A stretch of DNA of 64,000 bases from Dryocola sp036489025. Lineage in GTDB: Bacteria > Pseudomonadota > Gammaproteobacteria > Enterobacterales > Enterobacteriaceae. The position numbers were made by a program, and so were the translations under genes. Below the pieces are notes generated by a model. That model did no database searches. It saw only the letters and a list, made by a program, of their open reading frames with translations, and was not told the DNA's origin. This document shows positions 45,067-53,842 of this stretch, piece after piece; within the stretch, counting starts at the first letter, position 1; every line of letters begins with the position of its first letter. The stretch covers positions 124,001 to 188,000 of the forward strand of contig DASXGN010000008.1 of NCBI GenBank assembly GCA_036489025.1, read 5' to 3'.

Positions 45067-46014
45067 TTATTCGAGGGTGCCAGGAATAACGAGCTGGCGA
45101 ATAGTGAGGGTCTGAGTTATTTGGCCGATAAGCTGCAAAGCCGCCTGACGACCGGCCTGCGCGTAGCCGGGATCGACGGTAATGATCTCCGGGTGCAGGA
45201 ACTTCATCAGCGGCGTATTGCCTACGCTTGCGAGCTGCAAAGCGGTGCGCTGGTGCTCCTGAAGATATTTGCTGGCGCCCAGAGCGAGCGTATCCGTGGC
45301 GCAAAGCAGGGCGGTGGTTTCAGGCAAAAGCACTTCGGCGACGTGCTCATAGCCCTGCTTCATCGCCAGGCCGGGCAGCGCCACGCTGGGGGTGAGCTGA
45401 TGTTTTTTGCAGAAGGCGAGATAGGCTTTGTGGCGGCGTAAACCGGTGGTCACGTCGCTATCGGGCACGCCGAGGAAGCTGATATGGCGGTGGCCCTGCT
45501 CATAAAGCGTGGCCATCAGCATGTTGATCGCCCCTTCGTCGTCGTAGCACACGGAGGCGAAACCTTTGGCGTCGCGGGCCATCAGCACCATCGTCTGCTG
45601 CCACGGATGCAGCATTCTCTCGGTGATGCCGGTGAAGCCAAACAGAATCACGCCGTCGATATTGCGGCGGCGTAGCATACCCAGATGCTCCTCAACAAGA
45701 TCCGTATCGAACTGGCTCTCCATCATGATCGGATCGTAGCCCTGTTCGTAGAGGCTGGGGAGCATGGTTTGCACCGCCAGGTTTTCCGAGAGGGAATCCA
45801 GGCGGGTCACAATGATGGCCACAACTTTGTCGCTTTGTCCGCGCATGGCGCGCGCCGAACGGGAAGGGGAAAAACCTTCCTGCTGCATCACCGCTTCAAC
45901 CCGTTCACGCGTGCGGGCGCTGACGCCGCTTTCGTTGTTCAGAACACGAGAGACGGTGGATTTCCCAACGCCGCTTAATCGCGCGATATCTTTAATGGTG
46001 AGACGGTTTTGCAT
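45067..46014 (-). CDS. treR: Trehalose operon repressor TreR (LacI family)
   Basis: This 315-residue LacI-type repressor has an N-terminal helix-turn-helix (residues 5-25, IKDIARLSGVGKSTVSRVLN) and the hinge motif RSARAMRG. A sugar-binding domain follows. E. coli TreR binds trehalose-6-phosphate as inducer. It is upstream of treB on the same strand with a 119-base gap holding the operator. Confidence 0.96.
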   Translation of the reverse strand: MQNRLTIKDIARLSGVGKSTVSRVLNNESGVSARTRERVEAVMQQEGFSPSRSARAMRGQSDKVVAIIVTRLDSLSENLAVQTMLPSLYEQGYDPIMMESQFDTDLVEEHLGMLRRRNIDGVILFGFTGITERMLHPWQQTMVLMARDAKGFASVCYDDEGAINMLMATLYEQGHRHISFLGVPDSDVTTGLRRHKAYLAFCKKHQLTPSVALPGLAMKQGYEHVAEVLLPETTALLCATDTLALGASKYLQEHQRTALQLASVGNTPLMKFLHPEIITVDPGYAQAGRQAALQLIGQITQTLTIRQLVIPGTLE

Positions 46015-46098
46015 TGTTATCTTTTTTCCCGGCGGTCATTGGCAAGTCGTGTAAACAGTTAAGTAATGCTACCCAACAATCCGCAATGGGCAAAATCT

Positions 46099-46133
46099 GG
46101 TTTACAAAGGGTTTAGTTTCACGGGCGTATTAT
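46099..46133 (+). promoter_or_regulatory. PhoP box and -10 of the mgtL-mgtA promoter
   Basis: GGTTTA-CAAAG-GGTTTA (46099-46115) is a perfect PhoP direct repeat with 5-base spacer. It is followed 12 bases later by a TATTAT -10 element (46128-46133), the architecture of PhoP-activated promoters that lack a -35. The predicted RNA start near 46140 gives a leader of about 268 bases, close to that of E. coli mgtA. Confidence 0.85.
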
Positions 46134-46197
46134 ATGCCCACTTTCGTTGACGCCTACGCGTAATGAAAGATTCCTTTTTTTCTTAACCGGAGGCGAC

Positions 46198-46248
46198 ATG
46201 GAACCCGATCCCAGTCCAGACCCTGTAATGACAGGACCCATCCGGTAA
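46198..46248 (+). CDS. mgtL: mgtA leader peptide MgtL
   Basis: This 16-residue peptide reads MEPDPSPDPVMTGPIR and starts like E. coli MgtL (MEPDP). It has a strong ribosome site (CGGAGG). It is rich in Asp and Pro codons, the residues that stall or destabilise ribosomes at low Mg2+. In Salmonella and E. coli translation of this peptide and the surrounding RNA fold decide Rho-dependent termination before mgtA. The C-terminal half differs from the E. coli peptide. Confidence 0.85.
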   Translation: MEPDPSPDPVMTGPIR

Positions 46249-46407
46249 GACTCCCTTCTTTGAAGCGACCGCCTTGCCGGAATAAGCAAGGCAGTGACCT
46301 ACACTTTGTCGATCCCTGCACAGTAAAAAATTGGCCCCAGCCGACACGAATTTACCGTGTCCGCATGCCTGCCAGAGCGCGGCATAATGCCGTGCTAAGG
46401 GACTATT

Positions 46408-49122
46408 ATGCAGTTTAAGAACCTGACCCGGCAGCTGTTCTCACAGCTTAGCCGCCACCTGCCGCGCCGTCTGATCCAGCGCGATCCGATGCCGGATGGC
46501 AAAACCGTTACCCAGGCCGCAGACATTCCGGCCACGCTCAGCGAAGCGTGCCTGAAATACGCGGCGGCGAGCGAAGAGCAGCTGTATCGCGAATTTGGCA
46601 GCCATCCTGAAGGGCTGAACGCTCGCGAGGTTGAAGCCGCGCTCGAAGCGCACGGCGCGAACCAAATCCCTTCGCAAAAACCTTCTCCGTGGTGGGTGCA
46701 TCTGTGGACCTGCTATCGCAACCCGTTCAACCTGCTGCTCACCGTATTGGGGGTTGTGTCCTACTCCACGGAAGATATGTTCGCCGCGGGCGTGATCGCG
46801 CTGATGGTGGTGATTGCCACACTGCTTAACTTCGTGCAGGAAGCTCGCTCGACGAAGGCGGCGGATACGCTCAAGGCGATGGTCAGCAACACCGCCACGG
46901 TGCTGCGCGTGGTGAACGAAACCGGTGAAAATGCCTACGTTGAAATCCCGCTCGACCAGCTTGTGCCGGGCGATATCGTCAAGCTTGCCGCAGGCGATAT
47001 GATCCCCGCCGATCTGCGCGTCCTGCAGGCCCGCGATCTTTTTGTCGGACAGGCCTCGCTGACCGGGGAATCGCTGCCGGTAGAAAAAGTGGCGATTAGC
47101 CGCGAGTCTGCGCATAAAAACCCGCTGGAATGCGACACTTTGTGCTTTATGGGCACCAACGTGGTGAGCGGCACGGCGCAGGCAATCATTATCGCCACCG
47201 GCGGCAACACCTGGTTTGGGCAGCTGGCCGGGCGCGTGACCCAGCAGGAAAGCGAACCGAACGCCTTCCAGAAAGGCATCAGCCGCGTCAGCTGGGTGCT
47301 GATCCGCTTTATGCTGGTGATGACGCCGATTGTCCTGCTGATCAACGGCTTCACTAAAGGCGACTGGTGGGAGGCCGCACTCTTCTCTCTCTCGGTTGCT
47401 GTTGGCCTCACTCCGGAAATGTTGCCTATGATCGTCACCTCGACGCTCGCCCGAGGCGCGGTCAAACTTTCGAAGCAAAAAGTTATCGTCAAACACCTGG
47501 ACGCCATCCAGAACTTCGGCGCGATGGACATTCTGTGCACGGATAAAACCGGTACCCTGACTCAGGATCGCATCATTCTTGAGACGCACACCGACGTTCT
47601 GGGCGGCGTCAGTGACCGCGTGCTGGATACGGCGTGGCTGAACAGCCATTATCAGACCGGCCTGAAAAATCTCCTCGACGTGGCGGTGCTCGAGGGCGTG
47701 GAAGAAGATCGCGCTCGCAAGGCCGCGGCCCGCTGGCAGAAAATAGATGAAATCCCCTTCGATTTTGAACGCCGCCGCATGTCGGTAGTGGTTTCCGAAA
47801 AGCCGCAGGTGCATCAGCTGATCTGCAAAGGTGCATTGCAGGAGATCCTCAACGTGTGCACCCAGGTGCGCCACGGCGACGAAATAGTGCCGCTGGGCGA
47901 CGGCATGCTGAAACGCATTCGCAGCGTAACGGACGATCTGAATCGCCAGGGTCTGCGCGTGGTGGCGGTGGCGACGAAATTCCTGCCTGCCCGCAGCGAA
48001 GACTACAGCCGCGCGGACGAGTCGGATCTGATCCTCGAAGGCTATATCGCCTTCCTCGATCCGCCGAAAGAGACAACGGCCCCGGCGCTTAAAGCGCTAA
48101 AAGAAAGCGGAATCGCCGTCAAAATTCTGACCGGCGACAGCGAGCTGGTGGCGGCGAAGGTTTGCCGCGAAGTTGGCCTGGACGTAGGCGAGCGGGTGAT
48201 TGGCAGCGATATCGAGAACATGAGCGATAGCGAACTGGCAGACCTTGCGCTGCGCACCACGCTGTTTGCCCGCCTGACGCCGATGCACAAAGAACGCATC
48301 GTGCGCCTGCTGCGCGGGGAAGGTCACGTGGTCGGCTTTATGGGTGACGGTATCAACGATGCGCCGGCCCTGCGCGCGGCCGACATCGGGATTTCCGTCG
48401 ACGGCGCGGTGGATATTGCCCGTGAAGCGGCGGACATCATCCTGCTCGAAAAGAGCCTGATGGTGCTCGAAGAGGGCGTTATCGAAGGGCGTCGCACCTT
48501 CGCCAACATGCTCAAGTACATCAAAATGACCGCCAGCTCCAACTTCGGTAACGTCTTCAGCGTGCTGGTGGCCAGCGCCTTCCTGCCGTTCTTACCGATG
48601 CTGCCGCTGCACCTGTTGATTCAGAACCTGCTGTACGATGTGTCCCAGGTGGCGATCCCGTTTGATAACGTCGATGATGAACAGATTGCCAAACCGCAGC
48701 GCTGGAATCCGGCGGACTTAGGGCGCTTCATGGTGTTCTTCGGCCCGATCAGCTCGATCTTCGACATCCTGACGTTCTGTATCATGTGGTGGGTCTTTAA
48801 AGCCAACGTGCCGGAAGCGCAGACGCTGTTCCAGTCCGGCTGGTTCGTGGTCGGCCTGCTGTCGCAGACGCTGATTGTGCATATGATTCGTACCCGCCGC
48901 ATCCCGTTCATTCAGAGCCGTGCCGCCTGGCCGCTGATGGTGATGACGCTGGTGGTGATGGTGGTCGGCATTAGCCTGCCGTTCTCGCCGCTGGCCAGCT
49001 ACCTGCAGCTCCAGGCGCTGCCGCTGAGCTACTTCCCGTGGCTGGTTGCGATCCTGGCGGGCTACATGACCCTCACCCAGGCCGTGAAAGGCTTCTACGC
49101 CCGCCGTTACGGCTGGCAGTAA
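46408..49122 (+). CDS. mgtA: Mg2+-importing P-type ATPase MgtA
   Basis: This type IIIB P-type ATPase brings Mg2+ into the cell when it is scarce. It has 904 residues (898 in E. coli). The N-terminal cytosolic arm is basic. The TGES motif is SLTGESLPVEK, the phosphorylation site is CTDKTGTLTQ (Asp near residue 379) and the hinge is GDGINDAPALRAADIGI. About ten membrane helices are predicted. Controlled by the PhoP promoter and the MgtL leader upstream. Confidence 0.97.
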   Translation: MQFKNLTRQLFSQLSRHLPRRLIQRDPMPDGKTVTQAADIPATLSEACLKYAAASEEQLYREFGSHPEGLNAREVEAALEAHGANQIPSQKPSPWWVHLWTCYRNPFNLLLTVLGVVSYSTEDMFAAGVIALMVVIATLLNFVQEARSTKAADTLKAMVSNTATVLRVVNETGENAYVEIPLDQLVPGDIVKLAAGDMIPADLRVLQARDLFVGQASLTGESLPVEKVAISRESAHKNPLECDTLCFMGTNVVSGTAQAIIIATGGNTWFGQLAGRVTQQESEPNAFQKGISRVSWVLIRFMLVMTPIVLLINGFTKGDWWEAALFSLSVAVGLTPEMLPMIVTSTLARGAVKLSKQKVIVKHLDAIQNFGAMDILCTDKTGTLTQDRIILETHTDVLGGVSDRVLDTAWLNSHYQTGLKNLLDVAVLEGVEEDRARKAAARWQKIDEIPFDFERRRMSVVVSEKPQVHQLICKGALQEILNVCTQVRHGDEIVPLGDGMLKRIRSVTDDLNRQGLRVVAVATKFLPARSEDYSRADESDLILEGYIAFLDPPKETTAPALKALKESGIAVKILTGDSELVAAKVCREVGLDVGERVIGSDIENMSDSELADLALRTTLFARLTPMHKERIVRLLRGEGHVVGFMGDGINDAPALRAADIGISVDGAVDIAREAADIILLEKSLMVLEEGVIEGRRTFANMLKYIKMTASSNFGNVFSVLVASAFLPFLPMLPLHLLIQNLLYDVSQVAIPFDNVDDEQIAKPQRWNPADLGRFMVFFGPISSIFDILTFCIMWWVFKANVPEAQTLFQSGWFVVGLLSQTLIVHMIRTRRIPFIQSRAAWPLMVMTLVVMVVGISLPFSPLASYLQLQALPLSYFPWLVAILAGYMTLTQAVKGFYARRYGWQ

Positions 49123-49149
49123 TCAAAGGCTGGCTTTAATCTTAAACAT

Positions 49150-49176
49150 CGGCGAGATGTGATCTGCATCTCGCCG
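49150..49176 (+). terminator. Hairpin after mgtA
   Basis: CGGCGAGATG-TGATCTG-CATCTCGCCG is a 10-bp stem. It is followed by CAGCCTTGATG, without a clear T run, so termination is uncertain. Confidence 0.5.
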
Positions 49177-49254
49177 CAGCCTTGATGAATATTTCCCCAC
49201 GTGTTACCAGAGTGTTTTTGCTTTTTCTGGCCCGTCACGTTGAAAGGAATATTT

Positions 49255-51645
49255 ATGTTGAAATCAATACGTTTGAGCCTGCTTGCCGCCTGTGTTGTCA
49301 GCGCTGTTCAGGCAAACGCTGCCCCTGCCGGTGATTTACCTCTCATGCCCTGGCCGCAGGAAGTCACCCGCCCGGCGGCTGAAGGCAGCCTGACGCTTAA
49401 TAATGCCGTGTCGATCAAAATCAGCGGCGACAAACTTGAGGGCGCAGCCGAGTGCTGGCGACAGCGTATTACCCAGCAAACCGGCTGGCAGCTCCAGCCC
49501 GCACAGGCCAACCCTTCCAGCCCAACCATTGATATCCGAATAAAGAATGCCGTCGATCCGCTGCCTAATCTCGGCAGCGACGAAAGCTATGAGCTCAGCG
49601 TCACGGCAGAAGGCGTGAAGCTGAACGCCAACACTCGCTTTGGCGCGATGCGCGGCATGGAAACGGTGCTGCAGCTGATCCAGAACGGCCCGCAGAATAC
49701 GTCCATTCCCTTCGTCGCGATTAAAGATGAACCGCGCTTCCCGTGGCGTGGCGTGCTGCTGGATTCTGCGCGCCACTTTGTGCCAATTGAAGATATTCTC
49801 CGCCAGCTCGACGGCATGGCCGCCGCCAAATTTAACGTTCTGCACTGGCACTTGACCGACGATCAGGGCTGGCGCTTCGCCTCGACGAAGTACCCAAAAC
49901 TCCAGCAGCTTGCCAGCGACGGGCAGTTTTACACGGCTGCGCAGATGAAGGAGGTGGTTCGCTACGCCAGCAAACTTGGCATTCGCGTGGTGCCGGAAAT
50001 GGACATGCCGGGCCATGCTTCGGCGATTGCCGTGGCCTACCCGGAGCTGATGAGCGCGCCTGGGCCGTACGAAATGGAGCGCCACTGGGGCGTGCTTAAG
50101 CCGCTGCTTAACCCGGCCAACGAAGCGGTCTATAAATTTGCCGACGCGATGATCGGCGAGCTGACGGCGATTTTCCCGGATGCTTACCTGCACATTGGCG
50201 GCGATGAAGTGGACGATACGCACTGGAAAGAATCGAAATCGATTCAGGCGTTTATGAAGCAGCACAATATTGCCGATACCCACGCGCTGCAAACCTACTT
50301 CAACCAGCGGCTGGAAAAAATCCTCGAGCAGCACCATCGGCAGATGATGGGCTGGGATGAGATTTATCATAAAGATCTGCCGAAGAGCATCCTGATCCAG
50401 TCCTGGCAAGGGCAGGATTCGCTCGGGGCGATCGCCGCCAGCGGCTACAAAGGGATCCTCTCCACGGGGTTCTATCTCGATCAGCCGCAGTCCACCGCCT
50501 ATCACTATCGGAACGAGATCCTACCGCAGGGGCTGAACGGTATCGACCAGATAACGGATTCCGACAGCGCGCAAAGCTGGTACTTCAGCATGCCGCGCCT
50601 GAAGGGCAGCGCGGTTGAGGGCAGCTTCACGCTGGTGAACAATCAATCCGGCTGGCGGGGCTTTATCGATTTTAAAGGCAAATCCCGCCGCGCGGTGCGC
50701 GACGTTGAGTGGCTGAATGCGAACCAGGTGACCTTCACGGTGGATACCTGGATGGGCGAAACGCGTCCGGTGGTGACGGTTGATAAAGACCAGCTGAGCG
50801 GCTACTTCCTCGTGGGCAACGTGCGCTATCCGGCAAGCGGGCAGAAGCTCGACGGCGTCCCGGAAGGTACGCAGCCGGTGGTGCCGACCCCGGAACAGAT
50901 GCACAACATTCTTGGCGGTGAAGCGGCGCTGTGGGCAGAAAACATCGCCTCGCCGCTGCTGGACATCAAGCTATGGCCGCGGGCGTTCGCGGTTGCCGAG
51001 CGCCTGTGGTCCGCCGAAGATGTGCAAGACATCGACAACATGTACCAGCGCATGCAGGCGATTGACGCCTGGTCGACCGTTTCCGTGGGCCTGCAGCAGC
51101 ATTACGCGGCGATGCGACAAATGACGCGGCTGGCGGGCAGCGCGGAGATTATGCCGCTGCAAATCCTCGCCCAGGCCGTTGAGCCTGCCCAGTACTATAC
51201 GCGCCAGCATCTGAAGTTCCAGGCGGGCAATTATCATCACTTCGAGCCGCTCAACCGCTTTGCGGATGCGCTGGTGGCGGAAAGCAGCCAGGTCCGGGTG
51301 ATGGACGGCTGGGTTGATAAGCTGATCGCCGACCCGGAAGACGGCAACAGCGCCGAGTCGCTGCGCCACACCTTCACGCGCTGGCAAAGCAACACGCCCG
51401 ACGTGCTCACGCTTATCGACGGTAGCTATCAGCTAAAAGCGATGAAACCGGTGGCAGAAGGCGTGGATAAGGTGGCGGGCATCGGGCTGCGCTTAACCGA
51501 AATGGTGGCGAAACAAGGCACGCTAAACGCCGACGAACAAAAGGAAATTCAGCGGCAGCTGGATGACGCAGCGAAAACCCAGGATGAAGTGGTGATTGCC
51601 GCCGTTTACCCGGTGCAAAAATTATTACGGGCGAGCATGAAGTAG
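49255..51645 (+). CDS. Periplasmic GH20 beta-N-acetylhexosaminidase
   Basis: This enzyme removes terminal GlcNAc or GalNAc from chitobiose and related glycans. From the ATG at 49255 the protein has 796 residues, with a ribosome site (AAAGGA) before it. A signal peptide is clear (MLKSIRLSLLAACVVSAVQANA). The order is: N-terminal GH20b domain (about 25-145), then the catalytic barrel (about 150-500). This barrel has FPWRGVLLDSARHF, HWHLTDDQGWR and the Asp-Glu catalytic pair in HIGGDEVDDTHW (near residue 320). A C-terminal region of about 200 residues follows. E. coli has no gene here between mgtA and ridA. The exact substrate is unknown. Confidence 0.93.
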   Translation: MLKSIRLSLLAACVVSAVQANAAPAGDLPLMPWPQEVTRPAAEGSLTLNNAVSIKISGDKLEGAAECWRQRITQQTGWQLQPAQANPSSPTIDIRIKNAVDPLPNLGSDESYELSVTAEGVKLNANTRFGAMRGMETVLQLIQNGPQNTSIPFVAIKDEPRFPWRGVLLDSARHFVPIEDILRQLDGMAAAKFNVLHWHLTDDQGWRFASTKYPKLQQLASDGQFYTAAQMKEVVRYASKLGIRVVPEMDMPGHASAIAVAYPELMSAPGPYEMERHWGVLKPLLNPANEAVYKFADAMIGELTAIFPDAYLHIGGDEVDDTHWKESKSIQAFMKQHNIADTHALQTYFNQRLEKILEQHHRQMMGWDEIYHKDLPKSILIQSWQGQDSLGAIAASGYKGILSTGFYLDQPQSTAYHYRNEILPQGLNGIDQITDSDSAQSWYFSMPRLKGSAVEGSFTLVNNQSGWRGFIDFKGKSRRAVRDVEWLNANQVTFTVDTWMGETRPVVTVDKDQLSGYFLVGNVRYPASGQKLDGVPEGTQPVVPTPEQMHNILGGEAALWAENIASPLLDIKLWPRAFAVAERLWSAEDVQDIDNMYQRMQAIDAWSTVSVGLQQHYAAMRQMTRLAGSAEIMPLQILAQAVEPAQYYTRQHLKFQAGNYHHFEPLNRFADALVAESSQVRVMDGWVDKLIADPEDGNSAESLRHTFTRWQSNTPDVLTLIDGSYQLKAMKPVAEGVDKVAGIGLRLTEMVAKQGTLNADEQKEIQRQLDDAAKTQDEVVIAAVYPVQKLLRASMK

Positions 51646-51665
51646 CCTGGTAACGAACTGATACG

Positions 51666-51692
51666 TAAAAGGCCGCTACATCAGCGGCCTTT
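51666..51692. terminator. Terminator between GH20 gene and ridA
   Basis: AAAAGGCCGCT-ACATC-AGCGGCCTTTCTC lies between convergent genes and can serve both. Confidence 0.8.
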
Positions 51693-51716
51693 CTCACTTC
51701 TTCTGCACAAAACGAA

Positions 51717-52103
51717 CTAGCGGCGAATAGCGATCGCTTCGATTTCGATTTTTACGTCTTTCGGCAGGCGGGCGACTTCTACGCAGGAACGCGCCGGGAA
51801 GGTGGCCTTATGCTCGTTGAAGAAGGCTTCGTAGGTGGCGTTCACGGTGGCGAAGTCGTTCAAATCTTTAACGAATACCGTGGTTTTAACGATATCGCCA
51901 ACTTTCAGGCCGGCGGCCTCAACGATAGCCTGCACGTTTTCCAGAGACTGGCGCGCCTGAGCGGCAACTTCTTCCGGCACGGTGCCGGTTTTTGGGTCGA
52001 CCGGGATCTGGCCGGAAGTGATGATCATGCTGCCGAGATCGACGCCCTGAACGTAAGGGCCGATGGCTGCCGGTGCTTTTTCAGTGCTAATAGTGCGGGA
52101 CAT
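51717..52103 (-). CDS. ridA: 2-iminobutanoate/2-iminopropanoate deaminase RidA
   Basis: This 128-residue YjgF/YER057c/UK114 protein hydrolyses reactive enamine/imine intermediates of PLP enzymes to ketoacids. The start MSRTISTEKAPAAIGPYVQG is the family start; 33 more codons are open upstream into the gap after pyrI. The catalytic Arg is in FPARSCVEVARLPKDVKIEIEA. In E. coli it also follows pyrI and may be read from the pyrBI transcript. Confidence 0.97.
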   Translation of the reverse strand: MSRTISTEKAPAAIGPYVQGVDLGSMIITSGQIPVDPKTGTVPEEVAAQARQSLENVQAIVEAAGLKVGDIVKTTVFVKDLNDFATVNATYEAFFNEHKATFPARSCVEVARLPKDVKIEIEAIAIRR

Positions 52104-52173
52104 AAATACCTGCTCCTCAAATGGGTTTGAAAGCTCCCGCACATTATAGGGGCGAGAGCCTGAGCGGCAACGA

Positions 52174-52635
52174 TTAATCCGCCAGAACCACGTGATGCGC
52201 AAATTCTTTCTCGCAGTATTTGCACTTCAGGCTGATATCTTCGCCGCGCTTTTTCACCGCGAAGGAAGAATGAACCGGCTCGCTGCGGCTGATGCAGTTG
52301 GTATTCGGGCAAACCAGCACTTTTTCAATGCGTTCCGGCAAGGCAGGGCGGCTCTTGCCGACCACTTCGTATTCGTCGATACGGTTAACGGTGGCGTACG
52401 GCGCGTACAGCGCCAGCTGGTTTACCTGCTCATCGGTCAGGAACGTGTTCTCGATTTTGATCAGGTCCTTGCGGCCCTGTTCGCGGGACGGCAGATTCAG
52501 GCCGATGGTAATGCGCTGTTCGGTTTCGGTCAGTTGAAACAGCGTCAGCAGCTTAAAGCCAACCTGCGCCGGGATATGGTCGATAACCGTGCCGCGTTTG
52601 ATGGCTTCAACCTGTAATTTGTTATCGTGCGTCAT
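52174..52635 (-). CDS. pyrI: Aspartate carbamoyltransferase regulatory chain
   Basis: This 153-residue chain binds ATP/CTP/UTP and gives feedback control to PyrB in the 6+6 complex. The nucleotide domain spans residues 1-100. The zinc domain has four Cys in CPNTNC (near 109-114) and CKYC (near 138-141) that hold the link to PyrB. It follows pyrB closely in the pyrLBI operon. Confidence 0.98.
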   Translation of the reverse strand: MTHDNKLQVEAIKRGTVIDHIPAQVGFKLLTLFQLTETEQRITIGLNLPSREQGRKDLIKIENTFLTDEQVNQLALYAPYATVNRIDEYEVVGKSRPALPERIEKVLVCPNTNCISRSEPVHSSFAVKKRGEDISLKCKYCEKEFAHHVVLAD

Positions 52636-52651
52636 CTCTGTGTCCTCTCAC

Positions 52652-53584
52652 TTAAACCAGTTCGCGATTCAAAACCAGGGCCAGCAAAGCCTGGCGAGCA
52701 AAAATACCGTTACCTGCCTGCTGGAAGTACCAGGCGTGACGGGTTTTATCCACGTCGGTGGTAATTTCATCCACGCGAGGCAGCGGGTGCAGCACCTTCA
52801 TGTTCTCGCGGGCGCCGACTAAATCCGCGGCGCGCAGCACAAACTGCGCCTTCACGTTGGCGTATTCGGACGGATCGAGACGCTCTTTCTGCACGCGGGT
52901 CATGTACAAAATATCCAGCTCGGTGACCACGTCATCGATGGCCTCGTGGCAGCTCCACTCAATGCCTTTTTCGTCGAGCATATCGAGAATGTACTTCGGC
53001 ATTGCCAGCGCGTTCGGCGCGATAAAGTAGAAGCGATTACCGCTGAACTTCGCCAGCGCCTGGGCGAGCGAGTGCACGGTGCGGCCATATTTCAGGTCGC
53101 CGACCATCGCGATATGCAGATTTTCGAGGCGGCCCTGGGTTTCCTGAATAGTGAAAAGATCGAGCAGGGTCTGGGTGGGGTGCTGGTTTGCTCCGTCACC
53201 CGCGTTCAGGATCGGTACGCTGCCGGAGAACTCCGTCGCCAGGCGAGCGGCACCTTCCTGCGGATGACGCATCACGATAGCGTCGACGTAGGTGCTAATC
53301 ACCGAAATGGTATCCGCCAGCGTTTCACCTTTTTTGCCCAGCGACGTATTGCTGCTGTCCGAGAAGCCGACCACCGAAGCGCCCAGGCGATGAATGGAGG
53401 TTTCAAACGACAGGCGGGTGCGCGTGGAAGCCTCGAAGAAGCAGCTGGCGATAACCTTATGCTTCAGCAGCTCCGGCTGCGGATTGGCCTTCAGCTTAGC
53501 GGCGGTTGCCAGCACCAGTTCAAGCTCTTCACGACTGAGATCGTTGATGGAAATGATATGTTTTTGATAGAGCGGGTTAGCCAT
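52652..53584 (-). CDS. pyrB: Aspartate carbamoyltransferase catalytic chain
   Basis: This enzyme makes carbamoyl aspartate, the first committed step of pyrimidine synthesis. It has 310 residues from MANPLYQKHIISINDL; 10 more codons upstream belong to the attenuator region. Carbamoyl phosphate loop STRTRLSFETS (near 53), KKGETLAD (80s loop), HPTQTLLDLF and HPLPRVDEI are present. It is translated with pyrI and controlled by the PyrL attenuator. Confidence 0.98.
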   Translation of the reverse strand: MANPLYQKHIISINDLSREELELVLATAAKLKANPQPELLKHKVIASCFFEASTRTRLSFETSIHRLGASVVGFSDSSNTSLGKKGETLADTISVISTYVDAIVMRHPQEGAARLATEFSGSVPILNAGDGANQHPTQTLLDLFTIQETQGRLENLHIAMVGDLKYGRTVHSLAQALAKFSGNRFYFIAPNALAMPKYILDMLDEKGIEWSCHEAIDDVVTELDILYMTRVQKERLDPSEYANVKAQFVLRAADLVGARENMKVLHPLPRVDEITTDVDKTRHAWYFQQAGNGIFARQALLALVLNRELV

Positions 53585-53612
53585 GCTTATCTCCTGTTCT
53601 CGGGCGTCGGGC

Positions 53613-53643
53613 AAAAAAAAAGGCCCCTCAACGAGGGGCCTTT
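53613..53643 (-). terminator. pyrBI attenuator
   Basis: On the minus strand AAAGGCCCCTCG-TT-GAGGGGCC is followed by nine T. It overlaps the end of pyrL, so a ribosome close behind RNA polymerase prevents the hairpin. When UTP is low, RNA polymerase pauses and the ribosome keeps up, giving read-through into pyrB. Confidence 0.93.
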
Positions 53644-53732
53644 GGAATGGATTGAAGCAGCGGGAAGAAAAACGGGGTCGCGCCGTCTTTCAGACGACGA
53701 GGCGTGACATTTTTTTGAACGCACTGGACCAT
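53628..53732 (-). CDS. pyrL: pyrBI operon leader peptide PyrL
   Basis: This 34-residue leader begins MVQCVQKNVTPRRLKDG, akin to E. coli PyrL (44 residues, MVQCVRH...). It holds the U-rich stretch coding for FFFPLL, where RNA polymerase pauses at low UTP. It has a good ribosome site (GGGAGGAAG). The stop lies inside the attenuator stem, as expected for this mechanism. It is shorter than in E. coli. Confidence 0.88.
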   Translation of the reverse strand: MVQCVQKNVTPRRLKDGATPFFFPLLQSIPKAPR

Positions 53733-53757
53733 GCTTCCTCCCGGCAAATTGTGGCGC

Positions 53758-53785
53758 ATTATACGCGCGTCGATGCGCAAGGCAA
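53758..53785 (-). promoter_or_regulatory. pyrLBI promoter
   Basis: On the minus strand TTGCCT (53785-53780) and TATAAT (53763-53758) are spaced by 16 bases. The -10 is 25 bases from the pyrL start codon. The initial transcribed region will need little UTP discrimination; I have not placed the exact start. Confidence 0.65.
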
Positions 53786-53842
53786 GCAGCAACTTCACAC
53801 TTTTTTATCCACTGGCAAACGGTTGCTGTGAATAGCCATGCA

